In this document: one piece after another, positions 1 to 14,919 of the stretch
Layout of the letters: the number at the start of each line of letters is the position of its first letter
Numbering within the stretch: position 1 is the first letter of the stretch
NCBI RefSeq assembly: GCF_032884065.1
Contig: NC_088868.1
Coordinates: 2,723,043 to 2,787,042, forward strand
DNA: 64,000 bases
Direction of reading: 5' to 3'
DNA from: Artemia franciscana
Taxonomy: Eukaryota; Arthropoda; Branchiopoda; Anostraca; Artemiidae
Notes under the pieces: generated by a model
Database searches by the model: none
The model's input: only the letters and a program-made list of their open reading frames with translations
Told to the model about the DNA's origin: nothing
Program-made: the position numbers and the translations under genes

Positions 1-3414
<3,414 letters not shown>

Positions 3415-6400
3415 ATGGTATCACAGGAACGAAAGAAGAAACTTAAGGATAAGGAAAGATATGAAAGTCGAGCTAAACAGGTTGCTGGCAAAAAGAAAGA
3501 GCACTATGAGAAAAACAAGGATGTTCTCAAATTAAGTGCCAAAAGCAGATTTCAGCAGGATAAAAAAGCAGCAGCTCTAAATAAACGGCAAGTTTTAAAA
3601 CGATACAACACTGACAAAGAGTATCGTCAGAATTGCATCATTTCATCATCTAAACATGTGAAGGACAAATACAGAAATGATGAGACTTATCGCCTGAGGG
3701 CTATCAAGTCTACATCAATCAAAAGAAATACCAAATATAGAGAAAATGAAGAGTATCGTCAGAATTACATCAGGTCTGTATCAGAACGTGTGAAGGATAA
3801 CTATAAAAATGATGAGACTTGTCGCCTAAGGACTATCAAGTTAGCATCAGCACGTGTGAAGGATAGCTACAAAAATGATGAGACTTATCGCCTGAGGGCT
3901 ATCAAGTCTGGATCAATCAAGAGGAATACCAAATATAGAGAAAATGAAGAGTATCGTCAGAATTACATCAGGTCTGTATCAGAACGTGTGAAGGATAACT
4001 ATAAAAATGATGAGACTTGTCGCCTAAGGACTATTAAGTTAGCATCAGCACGTGTGAAGGATAGCTACAAAAATGATGAGACTTATCGCCTGAGGGCTAT
4101 CAAGTCTGCATCAATCAAGAGGAATACCAAATATAGAGAAAATGAAGAGTATCGTCAGAATTACATCAGGTCTGTATCAATCCGGAGAAACATAAAATAT
4201 AGAGAAAATAAAGAGTTTCGTCGAAATTACATCAATTCAGTCTCTTGGAAACAAAGAACCAAATACAGGAATGATCCAATGTATCAAAGAAATCACATTG
4301 ATAAGGTTACTGCTTACAATATGTTGAAAAGATACAGAGGAATTGATTTTTCACTCAAGGAACAGAGGAGAAAAAGATCAAACAAAGTCATCAAATTCTA
4401 TAAGAATTTTTACAGAAGCCGGAGGTTGACGAAAAAACATGAGGAAACATCCTCATATCACTCAACTCTGCCCGAACTCACAATGAGATGTACACCAAAA
4501 AAAAGGAAAATTTATCCTTCAAAAAAGGTAAAGAAAAGTCAGAGCCAAGCACAAACCAGTGCCAAGTCTTTGAATATGTCCTGCTTCATAAGCCAGTCAA
4601 ACCACAATTCGGTTGTGGCTAATAACAGGCAATCCAGATTCTTTGTGAGAAATTATAGACAAAGGTGGGCATATAAGTCCAGGACTGTAGCAAAAATGAA
4701 CTCGGATTTAGAAAATTTGAATACCATCTTTGATATGTACAAAAAAAATAAGAGAAAGTATTCAATCATTGAACTTAAGCTACTGCTAGAAAAAGCTAAC
4801 GCAGTCATTAACATATCATCAAATTCACTAGCAAAGCTACATGCAAGCATTCACAAGCAGTGCTCAAAATTTTTGGAGCATCTACCAAAATCAGTTTATG
4901 TCCCTGATGTTGCAGAATTCACCCTTGCAATGGGAAATGTCAGGGAACATTTTGTGTATAATGAAGCTTATCACCTCGAATCAGTGTATAAAATCTTTGA
5001 TGTCAACCATTGTTTGAGATGTGGTCACACTGGTGACCTTTACACTGCAATTCCAATTGACGAGGAAGGAAGAGCAGTATTTTTCGATTATGGTAATAAT
5101 CAAGCTGTAGAAGTTGGTAATAGATGCTTGTGTGTGACGACAACACAAAACGAGCAAGATAATGAAACTGGGCAAAGCTTTCCTAATTTTGTATCTCCTT
5201 TTCTCAAAAGGTTAGTTGAAGGATCAGAATCGCAGTCTTCTACCAAGTTTGATGATGAAGAATGGAATACTAACATACAAAGTAAAATTCTCATTGATAT
5301 CTGCCAAAGATATATTGCAAAGGATTTGAATAAAAATACTGATGAGAGTAGGACCACCGAAAAAAATTCTGCTGTCAAAAGTCGTTTGGCAGACAAAAAT
5401 CACCCATTTAAATGGAAATGTCACCAAGATCTCTGCAAATTTGAGCCTATTGACATTGAAATGTGTCATATCCTCTTTTGCACAATTTCCGAAATGAACA
5501 AAGAAGATTCGTTAACGGATTCCCTTGTTGAATTGTATTTGGATAAATTCAATTATTGCACAAACCAGTCAATTCACCCTGACAAAATGGGACATTCAAT
5601 TTATTGTCACCCACGCAATGGATGTTACAGCTTTCTTCGTGCTCTACGAGCATTGGCGCCACATTTTCCTGTTCTAGCAAACTTTGTTAGAATCTTGTAC
5701 AAGGCAATAGAAAGATGCAGACTCATTAGAGATGTGAAAACAATTAGGCGCAAAGGTAGTATTGCACAATTAAGATCCATAGTAGAAGCTGCAATTTCAA
5801 AACTGAGGATGAAAAACTTTACAATGTTTCTGGAGCCTATGCGTCCTCGGGTATCTACAGAAGAATCGGAAATTATGAATATCTTTGGGAAAAATATTAT
5901 GAAAGTAGCTGAAATAAGAGACGAATACCCATCAGTTCCTTGTGATTGTTGCGAACAGTTAAAACTGCCAAATGAGGTAAAAGTTCTTGGCTCTTTTTCG
6001 AAGCGAAAGGGCTTTGATTATATGACCCAAATTCTTCAAGAAGAGACTTATAAGTATGTACCTAGAGAAGAGAGAGATGATCTCCAAATGTCAATTGACT
6101 GGATGGAGTACTTATTGGAAACATTCAAGCTGTGTGAGTATTGTGCAGGAAAAATGCTCTCAAATAAAGAAAATGTACGTTCTGTTGGAAATAACCTTAA
6201 CGTCCAAGCAACTCCAGATTGCATCAAGATTTTGAATAAATTTGAACTGGCAATGATAAGATTTGTCATGCCATGTCTAACTGTTGTTAGACTTGGACAA
6301 GTCATGGGATCAAAGAGACCTGCAAACGAATTGACAGAGGCTCTTAAAGGAAGAATTGTATATCTACCTGTAGATGTTCAAGCAAATGCGGATGTACAAC

Positions 6401-9400
6401 CAGACAAGTTGCTCAACATTGACAGCTTTGTGATACTTGTCAACGGTCAACCAACCTATAATAAAAATGTTTGGACAGCACTTATTGATTTGAGGAAAAT
6501 ACACAAAGCACTAATTTGGTTGAAAGAAAACAATATGGTGTACAGGAACATCAAAGCATACACACCAGAGGAGTTGCAAGAGATTCTTGAGAGTCGTTTA
6601 TTAGAAAAAGAAAAGGAACAAGAGCAAACTTATGAAATACCAGAGGGAGCAATATTAGAAAAACTTACAAATGATGCCAAATCACACTTAGTAGAGCATT
6701 TCTCTATACAACCACTAGACTCGTCAGTACCGAAAGACTTTATAGATGACTTCAAGAACAATAAAAACATTGAAAATGACCAATTTCAATTGAAAAGATT
6801 ACATGGTTTAGGGGAGGATCTATTTCAAGAGGAATTGGACATCAAAGCATTTCCAAATCTCTTCCCTGATGGCAAAAACCATATGCGGGACATGGCCCGT
6901 CAGTTTTCGATGCGAAATGCAGACTACATCAAAGGGCGTCTTCTTAGTAGACACCCACAGTTCCGTTTAGATAAAAACTATCTATTTCACAACTTTCAAC
7001 ATCAAGAGTTGTCTTACTTTTGTAACAGTGTTGCACATATGATTAGGACTGTCAGGCCTAATCAAAGTGCAAAAGATTTTCTGGATCGAGTTCGACATAG
7101 AGACGGTGAAATGGAAACGTCAATTTTTTCAGTCCAGTCAAAAGTGAGAGGATCTCGACAATATTTTCATGCTTTGGCGGGAAAAGTCAAGTCTATGATA
7201 GAGCAAGAAGGGCCACCAACGTTATTTATTACAGCCTCTTGTGCAGAATGGTATTCTCCAGAATTCATAAAACATTTACGTGACATCAACAGTCATGTGG
7301 TTGGTGTCGATAAAATGACACCAGCTGAATTAACAGCAATGGACCCTGTGTCTGTGGCTATACATTTCCACAAAAAATGGAGGGCCATATTCAACAACCT
7401 TATCTGTGCAAAGTTGAATCCTGTCTTTGGTAAAATCAAGGATTACTTTTGGCGAATTGAATACCAAACGAGAGGTGCTCCACATGTGCATTGCATTCTC
7501 TGGGTAGAAGATGCACCAGTCATTGGAAAATCATCACTGGATGAAGTTACAAGGTACATTGATAGCATTATCACATGCCAATTTCCTGATAAACTATTGA
7601 GTCCAACCCTGCACAAACTCGTTGTCGATCACCAGATGCACCGCTGCAACAAATACTGCCAACGGAAATTCAAAAGAAATTCAGGCAAATGGATTAGTTA
7701 TTGCAGATTCGGCTTTCCTCGCCCTTCTAAAACACAAACTGAAGTCCATGATGTGATTGATTGTTTGGCTCATGGGACAAACCGCCAAAAACCAAGAAAG
7801 AGGATCTATGACATTGCTCGTACAGATAAGGAGAGGTACATCAATGATTACAATCCCTCATTGTTATTGGCCAATTTGTCAAATGTAGATGTTCAATATA
7901 TTGGCCATATCGGCTCCAAGTTGCCATACTATATAACAGACTACATGACGAAAGGTGAGAAGTCAGATATTGATGAGATGTGGGAAGAAGTGAATAATGC
8001 GTACAAAGGTCTGGGCCCACGAGCAATGTCTTTTCTATTAAACTCAGTTAAAACGCGTCAAGTTGGAGCAGTAGAGGCGGCAGATAGGCTTCTTGGCACA
8101 AAATTGTACAGTTTCTCAAGACAATTCAGATTTGTGGATTTATCGAAGGTGACAGAACTAAAAAGGACACTTAAACCATTCAAAGAATTGGAAGTCATTG
8201 CAAGTAAGGATCCCCAAAGTTCGGATCTGTATGTTGCCCACTGGGTAGCTGATGTTTATCCAAATAGGCCAGAGCATATGGAGCACATGAGTCTATATGA
8301 GCTGCTGTCTTGGCATGAACGCGAACGACGGGGCAATGATGAAAAAATGTTACTGCAAACAGGTTCGTTTTTTTTAAGACGACGCACTCAAAAACCATAT
8401 ATCATACAGCACAAAAAGGCCAATCCTTTGGAATCCGACGAGAAGAAAGAACAGTATTACGGTATGCTGTTGAAATTGTTCAAGCCATGGAGAAATGAAC
8501 GCGATATTCTGGTTAATGACTTCAACAACTTTGAAACATATTGCATTGAAAGTGAAAAATATCCAGCCATGGTAGCCTATCATGAGAAACTGGTAAATAA
8601 AACCACATGCGATGCCGAATTTGAGACAAGAGTACGCCAGCGAGCCACGGAAATTCAGGTTAATGAAATGAATGACTTAACTGATGGGCAACATGAGATT
8701 GATGATCCAAATAACGCTATACAAGGAGAGATTATTGATAGAACAGCTGATGCTATGGAAGATTTAGTCAATGCGAATAGACAGCTACTAGAGTCAATCA
8801 CAAGTGAAGAGTTGTCAAATGACTTCAATTCCCTTAATTTAGATCAGAAGAGAATTGTAGACAGAATTATAGGCAACCTAAAAAATGGCAGCAATGATAA
8901 GCCTATCAGACTGATAGTGTCTGGCTTTGGGGGAACTGGGAAGTCACGAGTAATTAGTGTACTTAGAAGGTTCATTTGTCAGGAGTTCGTGAGGGAGGAA
9001 TGTCCAGTTGTTGTTATGGCCCCAACTGGACTAGCTGCTCATAGTATAAAGGGTGTTACCATTCATCGATGCTTAAGCCTGCCAGTTGACCAGCAGACAA
9101 CTGCAAAGTATTCATCTTTATCCGCCGAACAATTGCTGACATTAAGAAAAACCCTTGGACGAACTCGACTTTTCATTATAGATGAAATAAGTATGGTCTC
9201 GTCTCTTATGCTGATGTATATTCATTTGCGCTTGACGGAAATTAAATCTACTAATTTCCCAATGGGAAATGCCAACTTTGTTCTTTTTGGAGATTTCCTT
9301 CAATTGAGGCCTGTGTCGGCAAATCCACCGTTTATTCCTCTTACTCGTCTAGAAATCCGAAATAGACTTGGATCCATGGGATCCTTTAATCTATGGCATG

Positions 9401-11508
9401 AATTTGAGTATGATGAGCTGACAATCAACATGAGGCAAAAAAATGACGAGCCATATGCGGATACACTTGCAAACATAAGGCTTGGAAATTGTGAAGAACA
9501 GCATCTCCAGTGTCTTTCTAGACGGAAATTTGGATGCATGTCGCGAGCCACCTCAGAAGAAATTACCCAATTATATTGTAATTTGTTTAAGGAAGGGAAA
9601 GTGCCGGTTATTTTGATGCCCACAAACGACGACTGTAGGCTAATAAACAACATACTGCTAAAGGAAACGAGCTCGAAACATGTTACACTGACTGCCATTG
9701 ATTGTCTTTCTTCGGTGGTCAGAAATAAAAGAATTGAAGAAGAAGCAGCAAAAAGTGTTTCAAGCTTTGCAGATGACTGCAAACGAACAGCTGGTGCATT
9801 AACAACATTGGTACTATCAATTGGTGCACGAGTAATGCTTCAAAGAAACATTGCAATGGATAAAGGCTTAGTAAACGGATCCATGGGCTACGTCAAAGAG
9901 TTTAAAAGTTCACCATCTGGTGAAATAGTTAGTGTTTGGGTACAATTTGATGGTCAAGATCAGTTGACAAGCATAGGCCGTGCTACAGTTCGATTTGAAG
10001 CACTCAAAGAGGTTTATTATACTAGAAAACAGTTTCCATTGCAACTAGCATTTGCAATTACTATTCACAAGTCCCAAGGCCTCAGCTTGGAATGTGCTAT
10101 CGTCGATGCAGTAAGCCGTTGCTTTGGACCGGGGATGATTTATGTTGCATTATCCAGAGTTACCACTAGCGCAGGGCTGCATCTTGTGGAACTTGATCCA
10201 AGTAAAATTATTGCTGACATGGAAGCAATCTCAGAGTATAATCGTCTTAGGAGTAGTTATAGACCTGACCTTCCATTATTGAGAATCATCCAAACACCCA
10301 CAACTAATTTGAATGAGGACGTCGTGGAAATAGGTAGCATAGGAGATGTTTATCCGAAAAGGAAGAAAAATGTCGAACATGCAATCATTGGAAAAGGGGA
10401 AAAAAGAAAGCCAGCAAGAGAAGATTCGTTTCCAAATAAGACAAAAAGCCGAAAAACAATGTCTATAACAAATGAAGTAAGATCAAACGCTACGATATTG
10501 CCAACGAAAGGTGATAGCATTATCCTAGGTATTGAAGGCAACAAGAAACGATCCAACCAAAAGCAGCTCTACCAAAGGGGTATTGGTGCAGGAAGAAAAG
10601 GTTTCCAAAACAGAGATGGTGTTTCATGCTATGCAAACTCTGCAGTTCAGTGCGTTTTCAGCTTACACAGAATACTTTTTGATAGGCTGCAAAATTCACA
10701 AGGCAACGTTGCAACTGAAATTTTACGGCTAGCAGTGTCGTCCCTTGACAAGATAGAGTCAACAGTCCAGCTAAGATCATTGCTGCCGACTGTGTATGGA
10801 TTTGTTGAGGACGAACAGCTGTCACTCTGCGAGTTTTGGGAAGCTTTGTTTAGAAGTATGGATGAAGAAAACTCGGAAACAAGCACAACAACTGCCCTCA
10901 GTCCTCTTAGTAGACTATTTCAGTTCAAGAATCATAAATTTTTGGCTTGTCACCGCTGTAACTGGAGCCAAATAGATGATAATATGACAAATGGAAAAGT
11001 GTGCTATTTTCCAGTTCCAGGAGCTCTGAATCCCGATGCACCCGCTCATGAAGAGGTTGTTGAGACATCGGACATTCAATTTAGTGAAGTGTTAAGTCCA
11101 TATCCTGTTGGAAAATTTTGCCCAAATGAACATCAACTAACATCACACACAGTTTTTACTGAAATGCCGCAGTTTCTTGCAATTAACTTGGACAGGAGTG
11201 CAATGACACATAAAATTACGAGAAGAATAATTAGTTTTGAGCCAGATCACATTTTTTTGGAAAGCACAATGAGTGAGGTCATATCAGACGTTAGCTACAA
11301 TGATATCGTCGTATCTTTGGGGCGATATAGAGCTATTGCCATTGTTGTTCATACAGGTATTAATTTCAACTCGGGTCACTATTACGTTTACAGGCGAACG
11401 TTGGAAGGCACATGGTGTCTCTGCGATGATTCAAATGTGAAATTGATGGGAAAGCAAGCAATGGACTGCTCAGGTATGACTTTTGCTGTTCTTCAAAGAT
11501 GTAGCTAA
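3415..11508 (+). CDS. Helitron Rep-helicase polyprotein with C-terminal USP (C19) protease domain
   Basis: This is an intact 2697-codon frame starting at ATG. Residues about 63-282 are basic 22-residue repeats. Residues about 840-1080 hold Cys pairs (C843 region CDCC; CEYC at 907-910) like the zinc-binding region of animal Helitron proteins. The Rep nuclease has the HUH motif APHVHCILW (H1357, H1359) and YYITDYMTK (Y1506, Y1510, K1513), the two-tyrosine signature. The PIF1-type helicase has GFGGTGKS (K1843), FIIDEISM (D1923, E1924), FGDFLQLRPV, a TIHKSQG motif and YVALSRVTT near 2243. The last 300 residues are a ubiquitin-specific protease fold: Cys box DGVSCYANSAVQ (C2405), His box NSGHYYVYRR (H2655) and CDDSNV (D2671). 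It should act in the nucleus: nick and transfer single-stranded DNA, unwind it, and possibly remove ubiquitin. The USP role is inferred from motifs. Confidence 0.93.
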   Translation: MVSQERKKKLKDKERYESRAKQVAGKKKEHYEKNKDVLKLSAKSRFQQDKKAAALNKRQVLKRYNTDKEYRQNCIISSSKHVKDKYRNDETYRLRAIKSTSIKRNTKYRENEEYRQNYIRSVSERVKDNYKNDETCRLRTIKLASARVKDSYKNDETYRLRAIKSGSIKRNTKYRENEEYRQNYIRSVSERVKDNYKNDETCRLRTIKLASARVKDSYKNDETYRLRAIKSASIKRNTKYRENEEYRQNYIRSVSIRRNIKYRENKEFRRNYINSVSWKQRTKYRNDPMYQRNHIDKVTAYNMLKRYRGIDFSLKEQRRKRSNKVIKFYKNFYRSRRLTKKHEETSSYHSTLPELTMRCTPKKRKIYPSKKVKKSQSQAQTSAKSLNMSCFISQSNHNSVVANNRQSRFFVRNYRQRWAYKSRTVAKMNSDLENLNTIFDMYKKNKRKYSIIELKLLLEKANAVINISSNSLAKLHASIHKQCSKFLEHLPKSVYVPDVAEFTLAMGNVREHFVYNEAYHLESVYKIFDVNHCLRCGHTGDLYTAIPIDEEGRAVFFDYGNNQAVEVGNRCLCVTTTQNEQDNETGQSFPNFVSPFLKRLVEGSESQSSTKFDDEEWNTNIQSKILIDICQRYIAKDLNKNTDESRTTEKNSAVKSRLADKNHPFKWKCHQDLCKFEPIDIEMCHILFCTISEMNKEDSLTDSLVELYLDKFNYCTNQSIHPDKMGHSIYCHPRNGCYSFLRALRALAPHFPVLANFVRILYKAIERCRLIRDVKTIRRKGSIAQLRSIVEAAISKLRMKNFTMFLEPMRPRVSTEESEIMNIFGKNIMKVAEIRDEYPSVPCDCCEQLKLPNEVKVLGSFSKRKGFDYMTQILQEETYKYVPREERDDLQMSIDWMEYLLETFKLCEYCAGKMLSNKENVRSVGNNLNVQATPDCIKILNKFELAMIRFVMPCLTVVRLGQVMGSKRPANELTEALKGRIVYLPVDVQANADVQPDKLLNIDSFVILVNGQPTYNKNVWTALIDLRKIHKALIWLKENNMVYRNIKAYTPEELQEILESRLLEKEKEQEQTYEIPEGAILEKLTNDAKSHLVEHFSIQPLDSSVPKDFIDDFKNNKNIENDQFQLKRLHGLGEDLFQEELDIKAFPNLFPDGKNHMRDMARQFSMRNADYIKGRLLSRHPQFRLDKNYLFHNFQHQELSYFCNSVAHMIRTVRPNQSAKDFLDRVRHRDGEMETSIFSVQSKVRGSRQYFHALAGKVKSMIEQEGPPTLFITASCAEWYSPEFIKHLRDINSHVVGVDKMTPAELTAMDPVSVAIHFHKKWRAIFNNLICAKLNPVFGKIKDYFWRIEYQTRGAPHVHCILWVEDAPVIGKSSLDEVTRYIDSIITCQFPDKLLSPTLHKLVVDHQMHRCNKYCQRKFKRNSGKWISYCRFGFPRPSKTQTEVHDVIDCLAHGTNRQKPRKRIYDIARTDKERYINDYNPSLLLANLSNVDVQYIGHIGSKLPYYITDYMTKGEKSDIDEMWEEVNNAYKGLGPRAMSFLLNSVKTRQVGAVEAADRLLGTKLYSFSRQFRFVDLSKVTELKRTLKPFKELEVIASKDPQSSDLYVAHWVADVYPNRPEHMEHMSLYELLSWHERERRGNDEKMLLQTGSFFLRRRTQKPYIIQHKKANPLESDEKKEQYYGMLLKLFKPWRNERDILVNDFNNFETYCIESEKYPAMVAYHEKLVNKTTCDAEFETRVRQRATEIQVNEMNDLTDGQHEIDDPNNAIQGEIIDRTADAMEDLVNANRQLLESITSEELSNDFNSLNLDQKRIVDRIIGNLKNGSNDKPIRLIVSGFGGTGKSRVISVLRRFICQEFVREECPVVVMAPTGLAAHSIKGVTIHRCLSLPVDQQTTAKYSSLSAEQLLTLRKTLGRTRLFIIDEISMVSSLMLMYIHLRLTEIKSTNFPMGNANFVLFGDFLQLRPVSANPPFIPLTRLEIRNRLGSMGSFNLWHEFEYDELTINMRQKNDEPYADTLANIRLGNCEEQHLQCLSRRKFGCMSRATSEEITQLYCNLFKEGKVPVILMPTNDDCRLINNILLKETSSKHVTLTAIDCLSSVVRNKRIEEEAAKSVSSFADDCKRTAGALTTLVLSIGARVMLQRNIAMDKGLVNGSMGYVKEFKSSPSGEIVSVWVQFDGQDQLTSIGRATVRFEALKEVYYTRKQFPLQLAFAITIHKSQGLSLECAIVDAVSRCFGPGMIYVALSRVTTSAGLHLVELDPSKIIADMEAISEYNRLRSSYRPDLPLLRIIQTPTTNLNEDVVEIGSIGDVYPKRKKNVEHAIIGKGEKRKPAREDSFPNKTKSRKTMSITNEVRSNATILPTKGDSIILGIEGNKKRSNQKQLYQRGIGAGRKGFQNRDGVSCYANSAVQCVFSLHRILFDRLQNSQGNVATEILRLAVSSLDKIESTVQLRSLLPTVYGFVEDEQLSLCEFWEALFRSMDEENSETSTTTALSPLSRLFQFKNHKFLACHRCNWSQIDDNMTNGKVCYFPVPGALNPDAPAHEEVVETSDIQFSEVLSPYPVGKFCPNEHQLTSHTVFTEMPQFLAINLDRSAMTHKITRRIISFEPDHIFLESTMSEVISDVSYNDIVVSLGRYRAIAIVVHTGINFNSGHYYVYRRTLEGTWCLCDDSNVKLMGKQAMDCSGMTFAVLQRCS
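3736..4190 (+). repeat. 198-bp in-frame tandem repeat (3 x 22-residue units)
   Basis: Two nearly identical 198-bp units start at 3736 and 3934, and a partial third starts at 4132. Each unit encodes 66 residues made of three 22-residue modules of the form KYRENEEYRQNYI, NYKNDETCRLRTI and SYKNDETYRLRAI. The units differ at only a couple of bases, so the expansion is recent. More diverged modules flank it (about 3601-4260). The modules are very basic and probably helical, which suggests nucleic-acid binding; that is inference. Confidence 0.9.
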
Positions 11509-11838
11509 TCTTTTTTGGTCTATGTTTTAATCTAAATTATACATAAATGAAATATAACATAAGAGATCATATTTTAAAGTGATTTTAACTTGTTTTTTTT
11601 TTCAAGTTTGGAATTAAAGTACACTTAAGTGAATTCTAGCTTTTGCACTAAATACTAACATCTCAGAAACATTCACCTGCTTCTAGTCTCTCTCTAGATA
11701 CTTCATAGAAAATTATTATTTTTTATTTTTAAATCAGTAGGGAATTTATATTGATTTTTAAGACGATGTGGTAGTATAAACTAAAGACTGAAGTAACATT
11801 TGTATATGAATGAACTTTACATTGGTTTAAAATGAATA

Positions 11839-12067
11839 TGCTGGTTGGTTAGATACACTAGAAGCTGGAACCATAGCTGATATTGAACCAAAGGTACACC
11901 AGCACACCAGGGAAACTTGACGTGGAAGCCTTGTACCTGGGCACCACGAATAAGACTGCTGGCTGGTTACATACACTTGAAGCTAAAATCTTAGCTGATG
12001 GTGAACCAAAGGCACGCCAGCACACCTGAAAAACTTGGTGTGGTAGCCCTGTGCCTTGGGCACCACA
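11839..12067. repeat. 118-bp tandem repeat, two units
   Basis: Units start at about 11,839 and 11,957, each beginning TGCTGG(T/C)TGGTTA and ending in GGGCACCAC, at roughly 80 per cent identity. The same pair is at about 22,273-22,500 in copy 2. The units are richer in G+C than their surroundings. Confidence 0.85.
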
Positions 12068-12367
12068 TTATGGATTTGACCCGGGTTAGCCTGGATAACA
12101 AATCCATACATTTTTCTCCCCCGGTGCATCTTAATTCATTCGGTTTCGAATTTTAATTTGGAAATTGTAATGAAATTAGGATCACCATCAGCGACGCCTC
12201 CTCGTTGGCGGGGGAGGGGCAACAGAATGGAGTTGAACATATTATTCAATAGTCACAAGCAGGTGCGCGTATGTTCTCCAGTGTTTTCACGTGGAATTAA
12301 GCTTTGTTTAAATAATAGATACATTTTGAATTCGCGACACAAGTATCGAAAATAATGGAGAAGATAT

Positions 12368-13966
12368 GGGCATTCACATTAAAATTGAGAATTTTCATGT
12401 CAACCTGCGAAACTTGGTTCTCTAACACGTTTCTAATGTGTTAGTCTTTTCAATTATTTTCTTAAGAGGCCTAAGTCAATAATTTCAAATAAAATTATGA
12501 TTTTTTTATTGGGAAAAGTTGTAAAGCATTGAATAGCTGTGAAAAATGTTCACAACAAAATGTTGTGAAAAAAACATTTACTCCTTTACATTATTTGGGA
12601 ATGTTACAAATTCATCAACGAAAGTGTTTAACTCCATTCTGGCAAAGTTCGCTGAATTAAACTGATTTCTTAGTTGTTTATAAACTTACCTCTACTTCTA
12701 GGGTGAAAATTCGATTTGGCTAACACAGGATGACTGCAATTCCCATAATAGTGGCCAACTGAGGTCAACTGTTGAGATATCTGGGGCCCGAAATTAATCA
12801 AACATAATTTGGAAATCATAATTTTAAATATAGCCTTATTGCCATTCTCATCTGTGCACACTTAATTATACATATTGTTTGTTTTGTTTCTGTTTTTTAA
12901 GCTGGAAAAATAAAACCTATTATTTAGAATGTATCTAAGGAAACAACCAATGCGTTATTGTAGAATAGTTAATATTATTATTTTAAACTTCTTTTTTTAA
13001 CTTTTCAACTTTGTGCATATAGTTGAAACTATTTTCAACGCTTTCTGTACTATAAGAATGTTTCTTTTAATTTGAACTTTGATAATGGTACTTTAAACTT
13101 TTTTCTGTACTTAAAATTAATGTCATAAAATTAACTTTAAAGGACCCTTATGCTTCAGTAGTTACTCCCAACGAATTGGACATTAAAATTAATGTTGAAA
13201 ATTTTCAAACTCATATGGAACTGCCGTCCCAACCAACGAAACTTTGTTGTCTGACACGTTTCTAGTGATTTAGTCATTTCAAATGTCTTTATAAAAGGCC
13301 TAAGTCAATAATTCTAAAGGAATTTATAATTTTTTCCCTGGGGACATTGTAAAGCATTGAATATAATTATATATTGATTTAAACCGTATTTACTCCTTTA
13401 CAGTTTTCTGAACTGCTACGAATTCATAACCGAAAGTGTTTAACTCCATTCTAGAAAAGTTCGCTGAATCAAACTAATTTCTAGTTCTTTTATAAACAGA
13501 CCTCTATTTCCAGGATGCAACTTAGAAGTCGCTACCACAGGATAACTGTAATTGACTTAATAATGGCCAACTGATGTCACATGTTGAGATCCGGGGCCCA
13601 ACAGGGCTGAAACACAATTTGCAAGTCATATTTTTAAATGGTGCATTATTGCCATTCTCTTTAGCGTACTTTAGAATATAAATGATGCTTGTTCTGTTTT
13701 TGTTTTTTTAGCTTAAAAAAAAATAAAACATTTTCATTGAAATGTATCTTGTGGAACAACCAATGCGTTACTGTGAATAGTTCATATTATTGTTTTAGAC
13801 TTCAGTTTTTTTAATTTCAAACGTCCTGAATATAGTTGAAACTACTTTCAACGCTTTCTGTATACTATAGAAATGTTTTAAAATTTCGACTCAATAATAG
13901 TACTTTAAATTAAATTACATTTAAACAACCTTTATGCTTCAGTAGTTGTTGCTAAAGAGTTGGGAG
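12368..13966. repeat. Diverged 0.8-kb direct repeat, two units
   Basis: Unit 1 (about 12,368-13,178) and unit 2 (about 13,179-13,966) share ordered blocks: AGGCCTAAGTCAATAATT, TTTAACTCCATTCT, CCAATGCGTTA, TTTCAACGCTTTCTGTA and CTTATGCTTCAGTAGTT. They are clearly diverged, so this duplication is much older than the copy 1/copy 2 duplication. The matching pair in copy 2 lies at about 22,802-24,400. Confidence 0.8.
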
Positions 13967-14127
13967 AAAAGACAAACTTCAGCAATAAGACAGAGGTTTT
14001 TACGAGGGAACCCTCATGTACATAATAAAAACTTTAAGTTTTATGCAGGGAGATTTCACATTGAGAGGGTTTTTTGGGGAGGAGAACTTCCCAGAGGTAA
14101 ATTGACACGAGTGGACGAGTGGTGTTG

Positions 14128-14232
<105 letters not shown>

Positions 14233-14919
14233 ATATGTCTCGAATAATTGTTAAGTTTTAATTATTCAGTCAATTATCATTTTTCTCAAGCTCAAATCAC
14301 AAACTATTTTTAAATGAACACGACCTATTTTTATTTTCTGATAATATTATCATCTATTTTATGTTACCCGATTCTTATTGGAAATTCTACACGACAGTTT
14401 CTGCGCTCCTAGGTTGCCGTGTCCGAGTTATTAAATATTACAACTATTTAATTGTTCCTTGTTCCAACTTCTTTTATACACTTCGTGAATAGTTTGTCTG
14501 GCTTTAAATGTGATAATTTGTCGGAAAATAATGTATTATATAAGTTACGATCTCCAATTTATTCATACTTAACGTCTACCTAGAAAGAATAAGTAATATT
14601 CTATCGTAATGAAACGCTCAAAAATTAAGTAATAATCTTTTACCTATAAGTCAGATCAAAAATCTATATATATATACAACTTTTTTTTTCATTTATAAAA
14701 TAATATCAAAATGTTTTCTCAGAAATCTTTTGGCCTTCTCTAGAGAATTGTATTTATTGGCAGACAGAAACAATTTTTCTTTATTTTCAAGTTTTCTTCT
14801 TCATTGTTTTGCTGGAGTAGCTCCGGGTGTTTCAGCAGGTCAATCATCTAGAAAAGGAACATATATTGAGTCTCACTAGCTCAAAGTCGATACAAATCTA
14901 CAATATACTATAGATAGTC

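Noticed and set aside
9300-9782. 160-codon minus-strand frame opposite the helicase, repeated at 19,736-20,218
   Set aside because: Antisense shadow of the conserved helicase coding frame, without any recognisable motif.
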